From Nitrospirota bacterium (lineage in GTDB: Bacteria > Nitrospirota > Nitrospiria > Nitrospirales > Nitrospiraceae): a stretch of 64,000 bases of DNA. The DNA lies in contig SCVN01000004.1 of the NCBI GenBank assembly GCA_004296885.1, forward strand, positions 62,001 to 126,000, given 5' to 3'. Made by a program: the position numbers and the translations under genes. This document shows, piece after piece, positions 23,451-32,106 of the stretch. Below the pieces are notes generated by a model. That model saw only the letters and a program-made list of their open reading frames with translations. It was not told the origin of the DNA and searched no databases. How positions within the stretch are numbered: the stretch's first letter is position 1; each line of letters begins with the position of its first letter.

Positions 23451-24401
23451 TCACGATCGTCCGACGGGGGCGGCCAGATGCGCGTCCAAGATCGAGGCCA
23501 AGGTGTCGATCAACGGTTGGGTCGCATTCAGCATGGGGATCCGTTCGAGGCTCATGCCCTTGGACGCCGCCAGGCGCTTGAACTCGATGTCCACATCGTA
23601 GAGGACTTCGAGATGGTCCGACAGAAATCCGATCGGGGCGATGAGCACCTGTCGGTGCCCTTCCCGGTGCAGGTCCTCCAGCGTCGCCTCCACGGTCGGC
23701 CCCAGCCATTTTTCGCTGGACCGGCCCTGGCTCTGAAACGCGAACCGCGACGTGACCGGGCCCAACCGTTGACACACAGCCTCCACGGTGCCCCGGACTT
23801 CGTCAGGATAGGGATCGTTCATGGCGAGGATCCGTTCGGGCAGACTGTGGGCCGTAAAGAGAATGGGCACCCGTCCGCGGACCTCCGCCGGAAACTTCAG
23901 GAGTCCGGCCGACACGTTGTCGGCCAGGGCCTTGATCAGCCCCGGATGCCGATGCCAACTCTGCACGTAGGCGACGGAGAAATCGCCGCCCAGCTCGGCC
24001 CTGGCCTCCTCGACCTTTTTCACATAGGCGCCGACACTGAGCGAGGAATATTGCGGCGCCATGCAGAGGCAAATCAGCCGCTCCGGCCGGTCGTCCAACA
24101 GCTCCGCGTAGGTGTCCTTGATGTAGGGATGCCAATGGCGGAATCCGACATAACAGCGGACCCGTTCGCCGCCCGGCCCGTTGAGTTGCTGCTCCAGCTT
24201 GCGCGCCACCTCCCGCGTAATGCCGGGTGCGGGCGACTTCCCACCGGTGAGCCGGTACCGCTCGCGGATCTCTTCGACCAGTTCTCTCGGCGTCGGCCGC
24301 CCGCCCCGCACGTCCAGGAGATAGGGCTCGACGTCCTCCAGCTTGTCCGGCCCTCCCAGGGCCATCAACAGCACGGCGATCGGTTTTTGTAATCCCGGCA
24401 T
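23451..24401 (-). CDS. hemH: Ferrochelatase
   Basis: 316 residues. It inserts Fe2+ into protoporphyrin IX, the final step of protohaem synthesis. Visible motifs are the N-terminal VLLMALGGPDKLEDVEPYL, the GFRHWHPYIKDT loop, the catalytic His in ILFTAHSLPERI, YVQSWHRHPG and the C-terminal IGFLSDHLEVLYDVD. It lies between hemE and hemG; the spacer to hemE is filled by a heptamer tract that begins 10 bases upstream of the hemH start. No good Shine-Dalgarno sequence is visible before ATG 24401. Confidence 0.95.
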   Translation of the reverse strand: MPGLQKPIAVLLMALGGPDKLEDVEPYLLDVRGGRPTPRELVEEIRERYRLTGGKSPAPGITREVARKLEQQLNGPGGERVRCYVGFRHWHPYIKDTYAELLDDRPERLICLCMAPQYSSLSVGAYVKKVEEARAELGGDFSVAYVQSWHRHPGLIKALADNVSAGLLKFPAEVRGRVPILFTAHSLPERILAMNDPYPDEVRGTVEAVCQRLGPVTSRFAFQSQGRSSEKWLGPTVEATLEDLHREGHRQVLIAPIGFLSDHLEVLYDVDIEFKRLAASKGMSLERIPMLNATQPLIDTLASILDAHLAAPVGRS

Positions 24402-24410
24402 GGACGTGTC

Positions 24411-24487
24411 GTGAATGGTGAATCGTGAACGGTGAACGGGCTGCTAGCAATTACGATTCACAGTTTACTGTTTACCGCTTATCGTTG
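24411..24487. repeat. Heptamer tract between hemE and hemH (inverted arrays)
   Basis: Left units GTGAATG, GTGAATC, GTGAACG, GTGAACG (24411-24438). Right units ACGATTC, ACAGTTT, ACTGTTT, ACCGCTT, ATCGTTG (24453-24487), the inverted and diverged form. The right array runs into hemE and supplies its TAA stop codon. Confidence 0.8.
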
Positions 24488-25504
24488 GCTGAGCTTGTGG
24501 ACCATCTCGGCGGTGACCGCCACGCTGTCGATCGGCGTATTCGGCAGAATCCCGTGGCCCAGGTTGAAGATGTGCCCGGGCCGGCCGGCTGCGCGACGCA
24601 GGATGTCCTCCACGCGCCGCTCGATCTCGTGCACAGGCGCGAACAAGGCCACCGGGTCCAGATTCCCCTGCACGGCCACATCATGGCCCACGGTCTGCCA
24701 CGCGTCGTCCAGGCGCACCCGCCAGTCCAGACCGATGACGTCGCCGCCGGCCTGGCGCATGAGCCGGAGCAACGAACCGGTGCCCGTGCCGAAGTGGATC
24801 AACGGCACCTGTTCGCGCTTGAGCCCGTCGAAAATCAGCTGCACGTGCGGCAGGACGTATTCGGCATAGTCCCCCGGCGACAGGCAGCCCACCCAACTGT
24901 CGAACAGTTGCACCGCCTCGGCGCCGGCGCGGATCTGGCGCCGCAGGTAGCCGGTCACGACCCGCGCCAACTTGTCCATCAATTTGTGCCAGACTTCGGG
25001 CTCCCGGTACATGAGCTGCTTCGTCAGAATATAGTTCCGCGACCCGCCGCCTTCGATCGCGTAACTGGCCAGGGTGAAGGGCGCGCCGGCGAACCCGATC
25101 AGCGGCACTTTGCCCGTGAGCGCGCGCCGCGCCTGCCGGATCGCCTCCTCGACGTAGGCCAACTCGTCGCCATCCACCGGGCGCAGTTGGTCCACCGAGG
25201 CCCGGTCCCGGACGGGATTATGGATGATCGGCCCCTCGCCCTCGGCAAACTCCAGCTGGAGCCCCATCGCCTCCAGCGGCAACAGGATGTCGGCAAAAAT
25301 GATGGCGGCATCCAACGGGAACCGGTCGATCGGTTGGAGCGTCACCTGGGCGGCGAGTTCCGGCGTCTTGCAGACCTCCAGAATGGAGTGCTTGGCGCGG
25401 ATCGCCTGGTATTCCTGCATGTAGCGTCCGGCCTGGCGCATGAACCAGACCGGCGTGCAATCCACCGGCTCCCGCCGGCAGGCTTTGAGAAATCGATCGT
25501 TCAT
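24479..25504 (-). CDS. hemE: Uroporphyrinogen III decarboxylase
   Basis: 341 residues, the expected length. It converts uroporphyrinogen III to coproporphyrinogen III. The signatures [19 protein letters not shown] (the substrate-binding Arg-containing loop) and the catalytic Asp in [15 protein letters not shown] are intact, as are [19 protein letters not shown] and the C-terminal [12 protein letters not shown]. The stop codon lies within a heptamer tract. Upstream, a TAGAAT -10 box lies so close to ATG 25504 that the message may be nearly leaderless. It is divergent from the CbiX-like gene. Confidence 0.96.
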   Translation of the reverse strand: MNDRFLKACRREPVDCTPVWFMRQAGRYMQEYQAIRAKHSILEVCKTPELAAQVTLQPIDRFPLDAAIIFADILLPLEAMGLQLEFAEGEGPIIHNPVRDRASVDQLRPVDGDELAYVEEAIRQARRALTGKVPLIGFAGAPFTLASYAIEGGGSRNYILTKQLMYREPEVWHKLMDKLARVVTGYLRRQIRAGAEAVQLFDSWVGCLSPGDYAEYVLPHVQLIFDGLKREQVPLIHFGTGTGSLLRLMRQAGGDVIGLDWRVRLDDAWQTVGHDVAVQGNLDPVALFAPVHEIERRVEDILRRAAGRPGHIFNLGHGILPNTPIDSVAVTAEMVHKLSQR

Positions 25505-25513
25505 CAGGCGCGC

Positions 25514-25542
25514 ATTCTAGCGTGAATGGCCGCTGAAATCTA
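25514..25542 (-). promoter_or_regulatory. Candidate promoter of hemE, nearly leaderless
   Basis: On the minus strand, TAGATT, a 17-base spacer and TAGAAT (25519-25514) end 10 bases before the hemE ATG. No Shine-Dalgarno sequence lies between. The -35 box is weak. Confidence 0.4.
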
Positions 25543-25638
25543 CTGGGCGCTTTCCCGCTTTGCCGACCGTTCTTGACTGTTCGACGTCGCTTCGGCACTC
25601 TGAAGCCGGCACGACATTCACGAAAGAGGTGCAAGCCC

Positions 25639-26178
25639 ATGGACAGAAGCCCGCAGGCGGTCGTCCTCGTCGGGCACGGAGGCGTGCCGACGGACTATCC
25701 GCAAGAATTGGTCTTCAAACTCAAGCGCCTGGAGGGGCAGCGGCGCGCCGATGGTGGCGCGCCGACGGAGCAGGAGATCGAGCTGGATCAACGGATCAGA
25801 CGGTGGCCCCGCTCGGCCGGGACCGATCCCTACCAAGCAGGGCTCGAGTCCCTGGCCGCCGGCCTGCGGCCCTTCCTCCATGGCGTGCCGCTGGCGCTGG
25901 CCTATAACGAATTCTGTGCCCCCACGCTCGACGAGGCGGTGGCGGAACTGGCGGCGGCCGGCACCCGGGACATTATCGTGGTCTCTTCGATGCTGACCCC
26001 CGGGGGATCGCATTCGGAACGGGAGATTCCGGAAACCCTGGAGCGGCTCCGTGCACAATATCCGCAAATCACGCTGCGCTATGCCTGGCCGTTCGACCTG
26101 ACGCTGGTCGGCTCCATGCTGGCCGAGCACCTGCATCGGTTCATGCCCAAGACGCAAGGACCGGCAGGTCAGGGCTGA
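25639..26178 (+). CDS. CbiX/SirB-like sirohydrochlorin chelatase
   Basis: 179 residues. The start VVLVGHGG carries the metal-binding His of the CbiX/SirB class II chelatase family. The C-terminal half has the family's VVSSMLTPGGSHSEREIPET with the second His, and YAWPFDLTLVGSMLAEHL. The middle (residues about 27-60) is a charged insertion not usual in the family. It may insert Fe2+ into sirohydrochlorin for sirohaem, needed by assimilatory nitrite or sulfite reductase. ATG 25639 follows GAGGTG at good spacing. It diverges from hemE and is followed 14 bases later by the DUF523 gene. Confidence 0.75.
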   Translation: MDRSPQAVVLVGHGGVPTDYPQELVFKLKRLEGQRRADGGAPTEQEIELDQRIRRWPRSAGTDPYQAGLESLAAGLRPFLHGVPLALAYNEFCAPTLDEAVAELAAAGTRDIIVVSSMLTPGGSHSEREIPETLERLRAQYPQITLRYAWPFDLTLVGSMLAEHLHRFMPKTQGPAGQG

Positions 26179-26192
26179 GATCGAGGCCGTCC

Positions 26193-27155
26193 ATGCCATC
26201 CACAACAGGCCCCTTTCCCATCCGAATCGGCATCAGCCGCTGCCTGCTGGGCGAGAAGGTCCGGTACGACGGCGGGCACAAGCGGGACAGTTTTCTCGCC
26301 GACACCCTGGGCCGGCATGTCGAATGGGTGCCGGTCTGTCCGGAGGTCGAAGCGGGGCTCGGCACACCTCGCGAAGCCATGCGGTTGGTCGGCTCGGCCG
26401 AAGCGCCCCGTCTCCTCACCATCAAGTCCGGCCTGGACCACACCCATATGATGGAGCGATTCTCCCAGCATCGCGTGCGAGAACTGGAGACCTTGGACCT
26501 GTCCGGGTATGTGTTCAAGAAAGGCTCCCCGAGTTGCGGGATCGAACGGGTGCGCGTCTATCACGAGCAGGGCATGCCTGCCAGAAACGGGGTCGGCCTC
26601 TTCGCGCGTATCTTTCAGGAACAGTTCCCGCTCGTCCCGGTCGAAGAAGAAGGCCGGCTCACCGATCCCTCGCTCCGCGACAATTTTCTCGAGCGGGTCT
26701 TCAGCTACGCCCGCTGGCGCGAGTGGCAACGACACCGTCTGACCAAGCGGGGGCTGGTGGTCTTCCACACAACGCACAAATTGCTGCTCCTGGCCCACAG
26801 CCGCCCCCACTATGAGGCACTCGGACGGCTGGTGGGGAACGCGAAGCAGCATCCCCCCACCGATCTGGCGCAAGCCTATGGCCGCCTGTTCATGGAGGCG
26901 TTACAGGTGAAAGCCACGGTCCGGAAGCATGTCAACGTCCTCCAACACATGGTCGGCTTTTTCAAGTCACGCCTGAGCAAAGCCGAGCGAGAAGAGTTGC
27001 AGGAGGTGTTGCAGGACTATCACCGGGGCCTGACCCCCTTGGTCGTGCCGCTGACTCTCGTCAAACACTATGTGCGGCGTCTGGATATCCGCTACCTGGC
27101 CGATCAGGTCTACCTCAATCCCCATCCGAAGGAGCTGACGCTCCGTAACCACTGA
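26193..27155 (+). CDS. DUF523-DUF1722 fusion protein (YbgA-like)
   Basis: 320 residues. The N-terminal DUF523 part (about 1-150) has RIGISRCLLGEKVRYDGGHK, VPVCPEVEAGLGTPREAMRL and the cysteine loop FKKGSPSCG. The C-terminal DUF1722 part (about 185-310) has THKLLLLAHSRPHYEALGRL, RKHVNVLQHMVGFFK and LTLVKHYVRRLDIRYLADQVY. DUF523 cysteines suggest metal binding, and the DUF1722/YbgA family is often near photolyase genes, but no function is established that I know of. It may be co-transcribed with the CbiX-like gene. Confidence 0.88.
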   Translation: MPSTTGPFPIRIGISRCLLGEKVRYDGGHKRDSFLADTLGRHVEWVPVCPEVEAGLGTPREAMRLVGSAEAPRLLTIKSGLDHTHMMERFSQHRVRELETLDLSGYVFKKGSPSCGIERVRVYHEQGMPARNGVGLFARIFQEQFPLVPVEEEGRLTDPSLRDNFLERVFSYARWREWQRHRLTKRGLVVFHTTHKLLLLAHSRPHYEALGRLVGNAKQHPPTDLAQAYGRLFMEALQVKATVRKHVNVLQHMVGFFKSRLSKAEREELQEVLQDYHRGLTPLVVPLTLVKHYVRRLDIRYLADQVYLNPHPKELTLRNH

Positions 27156-27386
27156 CAGGAGGGTGAACTACCCCCAGCCCACACGCGTGACAGGGATCCC
27201 CCCGGCCCTCTACCTGCTCACCCTGAGGCCCTGAAGTCGCATGTCCTGAAAGGGCCTTGCTTTATCCCCTCGAATCGGGTACCGTGCAGTGCCAATGTAC
27301 CAAGGTTGTCCTCGGGCCGGCGATCCACGATTCCAGATTCAAGTCATCCCTATTGCGTTGCACCCCTGACAACGGAGCCATGCTTG

Positions 27387-28358
27387 ATGCAACATTCATC
27401 CAGCGCCCCGACACGTCGGACTAATCCGTTCCAGTCTTTCATTCGATGGTTCGATTCCTGGGATGGCATGGACCAGCCCCGCAGCCAGGACGGACAGAAG
27501 ATCGAATGGCTGCGCTGCCTCCCGTTCCTCTGGCTCCACGCCATGTGCCTCGGCGTGATCTGGGTGGGATGGAGCTGGACCGCGATCGGCGTGGCGTTCG
27601 CCCTCTATGTCATCCGCATGTTTGCCGTCACCGCGATCTATCATCGCTATTTTTCCCATCGGACCTATAAGACCACACGCTGGTGCCAGTTCGCCCTCGC
27701 CGTCCTCGGCGCGTCCGCCGTCCAGCGCGGGCCGCTCTGGTGGGCCGCCCATCACCGGCACCATCATCTCTATTCCGACCAGCCGCAGGACGTGCACTCG
27801 CCGATTCAACACGGGTTCTTCATGAGCCACATGGGCTGGATCATGACGCCGGCGAGCTTCCTGACCAACTTGAAGGCCGTGCCGGACCTAGCCAAGTTTC
27901 CGGAACTGCGATTCCTGGACCGGTTCGACACCCTGGTGCCAATCCTGTTGGGCGTATCCCTCTACGGGTTCGGCGCCGTCCTGGAACGGGTGGCCCCCGG
28001 CCTGGGCACCACCGGCGGACAGATGTTGATCTGGGGGTTCTTCATCTCCACCGTCGTCCTCTTCCACTGTACGCAGACGATCAACTCCCTCGCCCACATG
28101 GTCGGCGAACAGCGGTACGACACGGGGGACACCAGCCGCAATTCCTTCGTTCTGGCCATCATCACCCTCGGCGAGGGCTGGCACAACAACCACCACCACT
28201 ATCCCACATCCACCCGCCAGGGCTTCTACTGGTGGGAGATCGACTTCTCCTATTACGGGCTGGTGGCTCTGTCGTGGACCGGGCTGATCTGGGACTTGAA
28301 GCCCGTGCCGGACCGCATCCGGGCTTCCAAGCGCCTGGACATGGAAGCGGTGGCGTAA
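27387..28358 (+). CDS. Membrane fatty acid (acyl-CoA delta-9 type) desaturase
   Basis: 323 residues. The three histidine boxes of the di-iron desaturases are present: HRYFSH, HHRHHH and HNNHHH. Hydrophobic pairs lie near residues 45-90 and 180-235. It introduces a double bond into membrane acyl chains with oxygen and a reductant. The start is ATG 27387 with GGAG about 9 bases upstream; the open frame extends further without homology. The 230 bases before it hold no clear regulatory element. No neighbouring electron donor gene is visible. Confidence 0.93.
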   Translation: MQHSSSAPTRRTNPFQSFIRWFDSWDGMDQPRSQDGQKIEWLRCLPFLWLHAMCLGVIWVGWSWTAIGVAFALYVIRMFAVTAIYHRYFSHRTYKTTRWCQFALAVLGASAVQRGPLWWAAHHRHHHLYSDQPQDVHSPIQHGFFMSHMGWIMTPASFLTNLKAVPDLAKFPELRFLDRFDTLVPILLGVSLYGFGAVLERVAPGLGTTGGQMLIWGFFISTVVLFHCTQTINSLAHMVGEQRYDTGDTSRNSFVLAIITLGEGWHNNHHHYPTSTRQGFYWWEIDFSYYGLVALSWTGLIWDLKPVPDRIRASKRLDMEAVA

Positions 28359-28484
28359 GCCGGTCGCTCTCTTCTTAATTTCTTTACATCTGTTGTTGTG
28401 GCAGTCTCCGGCGAGGCTGGAAGACCCTTGAGCTACTATGCAGGGGCCAAACTGGGAGCCTTGCGGTTATCGAAGCAGCCTGTA

Positions 28485-28952
28485 CTAGACCCAATCTGAA
28501 TCGGCTCGCCCTCTCGTCGACCTGGCCCGCGAACTGAGCGTCCGGCGGATCGCCTCGTGCTCCTGATCGAGCGTGGCCGCTTCTTCGTCCGACAGAATCC
28601 AGGCATCGCCCGCTGCCAGCTCGATCCGATAATGGTTCTTCCGCAGCGAGAACCATTCGAGATAGGGATGCGGCGAGAGCAGCGGATGGGGATCGAACGA
28701 AATCAAACTCACCTCCCCGACTTGCGGCACCTCGAAGTCCCCCAGCACCTGCCCGGCCAGATCCTCGTCGGCAAACTGGCTGTTGCGAAAACGGATGGCC
28801 TTGCCGGCGATCTCGCCCTTGAAATCCCCGATCAGATAAAAGTCCACCTGGCCGAGGGCCGCGAAGGTTATCCGCCCCACCACCGTCCCCGCCACACGGT
28901 TGTCCAACTGCCCTTCCTTCACCCACCGGCCGTTCCCGAATTTCTGCGCCAT
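28485..28952 (-). CDS. Hypothetical soluble protein
   Basis: 155 residues. ATG 28952 follows AAGGATC at usual spacing. The first 100 residues appear to form a beta-rich fold (GTVVGRITFAALGQVDFYLI, FRNSQFADEDLAGQVLGDFE), followed by PHPYLEWFSLRKNHYRIELA and a charged C-terminal helix rich in Glu and Arg (ATLDQEHEAIRRTLSSRAR). No family was recognised. It is 27 bases downstream of the EamA transporter and probably co-transcribed with it. Confidence 0.72.
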   Translation of the reverse strand: MAQKFGNGRWVKEGQLDNRVAGTVVGRITFAALGQVDFYLIGDFKGEIAGKAIRFRNSQFADEDLAGQVLGDFEVPQVGEVSLISFDPHPLLSPHPYLEWFSLRKNHYRIELAAGDAWILSDEEAATLDQEHEAIRRTLSSRARSTRGRADSDWV

Positions 28953-28979
28953 GACGATCCTTTCGAGTGAATCGCGCGC

Positions 28980-29849
28980 TCAACTCGCGTGCGACGCGGC
29001 CAACGGCGTTTTCGTCGCCGAGGTCGCCGATCCCAAGGTCCCCCAGAGTACGGCGCCCACGATAAGCGTACTGCCGACCCAGCCGCGCCCGCTCAATTGC
29101 TCGTCCAGAAACAACCAGGCCAGCCAGGCCGCGAACAGCGGCTCCAAGGAAAAGACCAGCGCGACGCGCGGCGCCGGCAGCCGCTTCTGCGCCCAGACCT
29201 GAATCGCAAACGCCCCGGTCGCGAAGACGCCGTTCACGAGCAGGGCCGAGAGCAGGAGCGGCGTGAGCGCGAAGGCATCGACCCCAGGCCGCTCCCAGAG
29301 CATGGCCGGGAACATGGCGACCGTGATCATCGCCAGCTGCCAAAGAAAGAGCGACAGCGGGTCGGTCTTTTGCGTGAAGGACTCCAGGCAGCTGATATGG
29401 CCCGCATAGGCCGCCGCGCAGCCCAGCGTCAGCAGGTCTCCCCTGGTCATCTCCCCCTGCGGGTCCACCAACAGCCACAGGCCGGCCAGGGAGAGCGCCG
29501 CCGCAGCCCAGGTGCGCGACTCGAAGCGGCGCAGGAAGAGCGGCACCAGAAAGACGTATTGCACGGTAATGAAGGCGGACTTGGAGGCCGTCGTCGTGAC
29601 CAGCCCTTCGGTTTGCAACGCGAAGCCGAGAAAGAGATAGGCCGTAGCGATGAAGCTCATGCGCAGCGTCGCCGGATCGCACCGGATGCGGCGGCGCAGC
29701 GCGAACACGGCCAGGGCCACCAGCAGGCAGCCCAGGAAGAACCGCACGAACATGAAGGAGAAGGGCGGCAGTTGCGCGAGGACGGCTTTGGTGGAGGGAT
29801 AGGTCGCGCCCCAGATCAACGCGCTGAGGACGAGGATGAGGTGGGGCAT
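28980..29849 (-). CDS. EamA/DMT-family transporter
   Basis: 289 residues with ten hydrophobic helices arranged as two EamA repeats. The first begins LILVLSALIWGATYPSTKA with the typical FMFVRFFLGCLLVALAVF; the second has VNGVFATGAFAIQVWAQK and LEPLFAAWLAWLFLDEQLSG (the conserved Glu-Pro and Glu-x-Leu). It should export a metabolite or amino acid from the cytoplasm; the substrate cannot be predicted. A heptamer tract fills the gap to the upstream small gene. Confidence 0.9.
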   Translation of the reverse strand: MPHLILVLSALIWGATYPSTKAVLAQLPPFSFMFVRFFLGCLLVALAVFALRRRIRCDPATLRMSFIATAYLFLGFALQTEGLVTTTASKSAFITVQYVFLVPLFLRRFESRTWAAAALSLAGLWLLVDPQGEMTRGDLLTLGCAAAYAGHISCLESFTQKTDPLSLFLWQLAMITVAMFPAMLWERPGVDAFALTPLLLSALLVNGVFATGAFAIQVWAQKRLPAPRVALVFSLEPLFAAWLAWLFLDEQLSGRGWVGSTLIVGAVLWGTLGSATSATKTPLAASHAS

Positions 29850-29852
29850 GCT

Positions 29853-29940
29853 GTATGGTGACGGGTGAATCGCGATCAGTGATGGGTGGTATGCCTACCT
29901 CCGCACTGCATCACCATTCACGATTCACCAATCACATCCT
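29853..29940. repeat. Heptamer tract upstream of the EamA gene (inverted arrays)
   Basis: The left array carries GTGACGG, GTGAATC, GCGATCA, GTGATGG in 7-base register (from about 29858). The right array carries CATTCAC, GATTCAC, CAATCAC (29914-29934), the inverted form. The following TTCACGG unit supplies the TGA stop of the small gene at 29944-30147. Confidence 0.75.
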
Positions 29941-29943
29941 TCT

Positions 29944-30147
29944 TCACGGTTTGCAGAGCGGACAGTTCTTCTGGTAAGTGGTCCCGGCTTGTTCCATGGC
30001 CGCCAAGGCCCGGTCCTTGGTCGGATAGTCGAACCAGCCGCCTTCCCAGAAATCCGTCCGGATGGCGTTGGACGGCACCTCGGCGCATTTCTCCTTGTGG
30101 AGCGTCACCCGGTCGATCGAACGGGCGATGTGAATCCAGTACACCAT
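29944..30147 (-). CDS. Small protein with a C-terminal CPLC motif
   Basis: 67 residues. ATG 30147 follows GGAAGG. The sequence (VYWIHIARSIDRVTLHKEKC, WFDYPTKDRALAAMEQAGTT, ending KNCPLCKP) looks like a real compact protein with three cysteines, two as CPLC near the end, possibly metal binding. The family is not recognised. The stop codon lies in the last unit of a heptamer tract. Region 30148-30292 upstream holds nothing recognised. Confidence 0.6.
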   Translation of the reverse strand: MVYWIHIARSIDRVTLHKEKCAEVPSNAIRTDFWEGGWFDYPTKDRALAAMEQAGTTYQKNCPLCKP

Positions 30148-30292
30148 AACCGCATCCTTCCACACCGAAACGTCAGGGCATCCCCCGCACAGCCGAAGCC
30201 TACCACGCGCGCCGCGACAAGGACAGCGGAGCGCGGCTAGAGGAGGGAGGGAGAAGACGGATCAGATAACCGGGTGAGCGTGACCGGGGCTC

Positions 30293-30469
30293 TCAGGGCA
30301 GGAGCTGCCACTCATCCTTCTCGATGAACACCTTCCCGCCAGCTTGCAGCTTCTTGATGTCATCCTTCTCGAAGAGCTTCATGTACCGCTCGATCCGATC
30401 CGGGTCGTCGATCCGCTCTTCCTGCACCATTCCAGTGGTCAGCTTAAACTTCCGAAGCAACAACGGCAT
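30293..30469 (-). CDS. Small hypothetical protein, 58 residues
   Basis: A short reading frame on the minus strand with an excellent GGAGG ribosome site before ATG 30469. The product is basic at the start (MPLLLRKFKLTTGMVQEERI) and charged throughout (IERYMKLFEKDDIKKLQAGG, KVFIEKDEWQLLP). Codon use and charge pattern look genuine. It could be a small helical or nucleic-acid-associated protein, but no family was recognised. The 250 bases between it and the FmdB gene should contain divergent promoters. Confidence 0.6.
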   Translation of the reverse strand: MPLLLRKFKLTTGMVQEERIDDPDRIERYMKLFEKDDIKKLQAGGKVFIEKDEWQLLP

Positions 30470-30723
30470 GGCCCGCCTCCCTCCAAGACTTCGTTTGAAC
30501 CGGCTGCCCGTCAGATCACTCTTGGCCGCCGGATAACACCTTCAAGTGATCACGCGTACGTCTGCATCCCCTCACGCGTTCGGAGTTAAGATACTCGACG
30601 GATCGGGTGACGGTCAAGAGCCTCGTCGCGGACCGCCCGGCGCCCCGGGAGTCGCATCGGCCCGTCGTTTCCGGTATAATGAGCCTCGTTTACGGTGGAC
30701 ATCCACACAGAGGAGTATCATCC

Positions 30724-31035
30724 ATGCCGTTGTATGAATATCGGTGCGAAGGCTGCGGCCAACAATTCGAGCAGGTCCAACCGGTCAGTTTTCGCGCGGA
30801 AGATACGGTCTGCCCTCATTGCCGCGCCCAGAAGGCCACCCGGTTGATGTCCTCCTTCGCCTCTCAAATCGTCGGCGACCACAAGCCCGGCTTCAAGGAA
30901 ATGAAGGCCTACGACATGCTCAACGAGCGGATGGACAAGTTCTCCAAGCTGCCGCCGGCCATGGGCAAGCGGGTGGTGCCGGCCCCGGAAAACTTCGGGA
31001 CTCCCAAGCCCGACTCGAGCGGCGGCGGCAACTGA
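30724..31035 (+). CDS. FmdB-family zinc-ribbon protein
   Basis: 103 residues. The N-terminus MPLYEYRCEGCGQQFEQ with the CxxC pairs CEGC and CPHC is the FmdB (Zn-ribbon) family signature. Residues 44-103 form a charged, Gly/Ser-ended tail. FmdB proteins have been proposed as regulators near amidase genes, but the role is generally unknown. ATG 30724 follows GAGGAG; a TATAAT at 30675-30680 with a weak -35 is a plausible promoter. A 7-bp stem GACCGCC/GGCGGTC follows the gene near 31100 and could end transcription, but it lacks a T-run. Confidence 0.85.
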   Translation: MPLYEYRCEGCGQQFEQVQPVSFRAEDTVCPHCRAQKATRLMSSFASQIVGDHKPGFKEMKAYDMLNERMDKFSKLPPAMGKRVVPAPENFGTPKPDSSGGGN

Positions 31036-31251
31036 CCCTCTTCGACCGGCGCTCCCCCGCTCGGATTCCATGCGTGCGCTCCCTGATCGGCCGAGGGACG
31101 ACCGCCGCACTGAGGCGGTCGCCTGACGGTCTCCCGTCACCGCCACGCCTCCTTTCCCCGACTTGACTTTGCTTCCGTTCCTGGCGATCATGCCGCATGC
31201 GTTATTTATCCGGTTCATTCCCGATTCATCCGTGCATAGACAGGAGGCTTC

Positions 31252-32076
31252 ATGCGTGCAACGGCAGGGGTACTGATCGGACTGTTCCTCGCCGGCCTGA
31301 CGGGAGCGGGCCCGGCGGCCGCCGGCGACGCCGCCGGCTCCATGACCATCGTCGGCAACGGTCCGGAGCTGACCGTCATTGAGAAGATGGCCCGGGCCTT
31401 CGAGAAGGCCAACCCGCGGGCCTACGTGGACGTCCAGTGGGACGAGATCTCCAAACCCATCGAGCTGGTAAAATCGGGCCAGGCGCAACTCGCCGTGATG
31501 GGCAAGCCGGACCCGGAGCTCAAAGCCATCCAGGTGGCCTGGGACGGCATCGCCATCATGATCAGCCTCTCCAACCAAACCAAGGAAATCACGACCAAGC
31601 AAGCGGCCGACCTCTTCACCGGCAAGATCAAATTCTGGTCCGAGTTGGGCGGTCCCGAGACCAGGGTGCTGATTCTCGACCGGCCGGCCAACCGCAACAT
31701 CCGCGACGCCTTCGAGCAGCAGCTGGGGATCGTCGGCAAGATCCCCGACCAAGCCAAAGTGATCGGTCCGGACGACAAGGCGATCAAGACCGTGGCCGGC
31801 ACCCTCGCTCCGAACTCGGCGGTGACCTTCGTCTCGCTGGTCCCGGCCCTGGAAGCCGTCTCGTCCGGCGTCGCCGTGCGCTTGCTGACGATCGACAAGG
31901 TGGAACCGGAAAAACCGCCGGTGAAGGACGGCCGCTACACCCTGCGCCGCCCCGTGCTCTTCCTGTCCAAGAAAGAGCCGAACCCGATGGTCGAGGCCTT
32001 CGAAGCCTTCGCCCTCTCCAAGGAGGGACAAAGGATTCTGGACGAAATCTATACGCCCGTTGATCCAAAATCATAA
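31252..32076 (+). CDS. PstS-like periplasmic substrate-binding protein
   Basis: 274 residues with a signal peptide (MRATAGVLIGLFLAGLTGAGPAAAG would be cleaved near residue 25). The fold is that of PBP-like phosphate-binding proteins: GSMTIVGNGPELTVIEKMAR, KSGQAQLAVMGKPDP, ITTKQAADLFTGKIKFW and NPMVEAFEAFALSKEGQRIL. The usual Ser-rich phosphate loop is not obvious, so the ligand may be another oxyanion or none. There is no PstABC transporter here. AGGAGG precedes the start. A secreted IPT-domain gene follows 30 bases later, so both are probably exported together. Confidence 0.8.
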   Translation: MRATAGVLIGLFLAGLTGAGPAAAGDAAGSMTIVGNGPELTVIEKMARAFEKANPRAYVDVQWDEISKPIELVKSGQAQLAVMGKPDPELKAIQVAWDGIAIMISLSNQTKEITTKQAADLFTGKIKFWSELGGPETRVLILDRPANRNIRDAFEQQLGIVGKIPDQAKVIGPDDKAIKTVAGTLAPNSAVTFVSLVPALEAVSSGVAVRLLTIDKVEPEKPPVKDGRYTLRRPVLFLSKKEPNPMVEAFEAFALSKEGQRILDEIYTPVDPKS

Positions 32077-32106
32077 CCGAGATCATTCACGCGTAAGGAG
32101 GGACTT

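Noticed and set aside
28384-29682. 432-codon minus-strand frame over the EamA transporter
   Set aside because: Lies in another frame of two better genes with start signals; the translation is Gly/Arg-rich noise.
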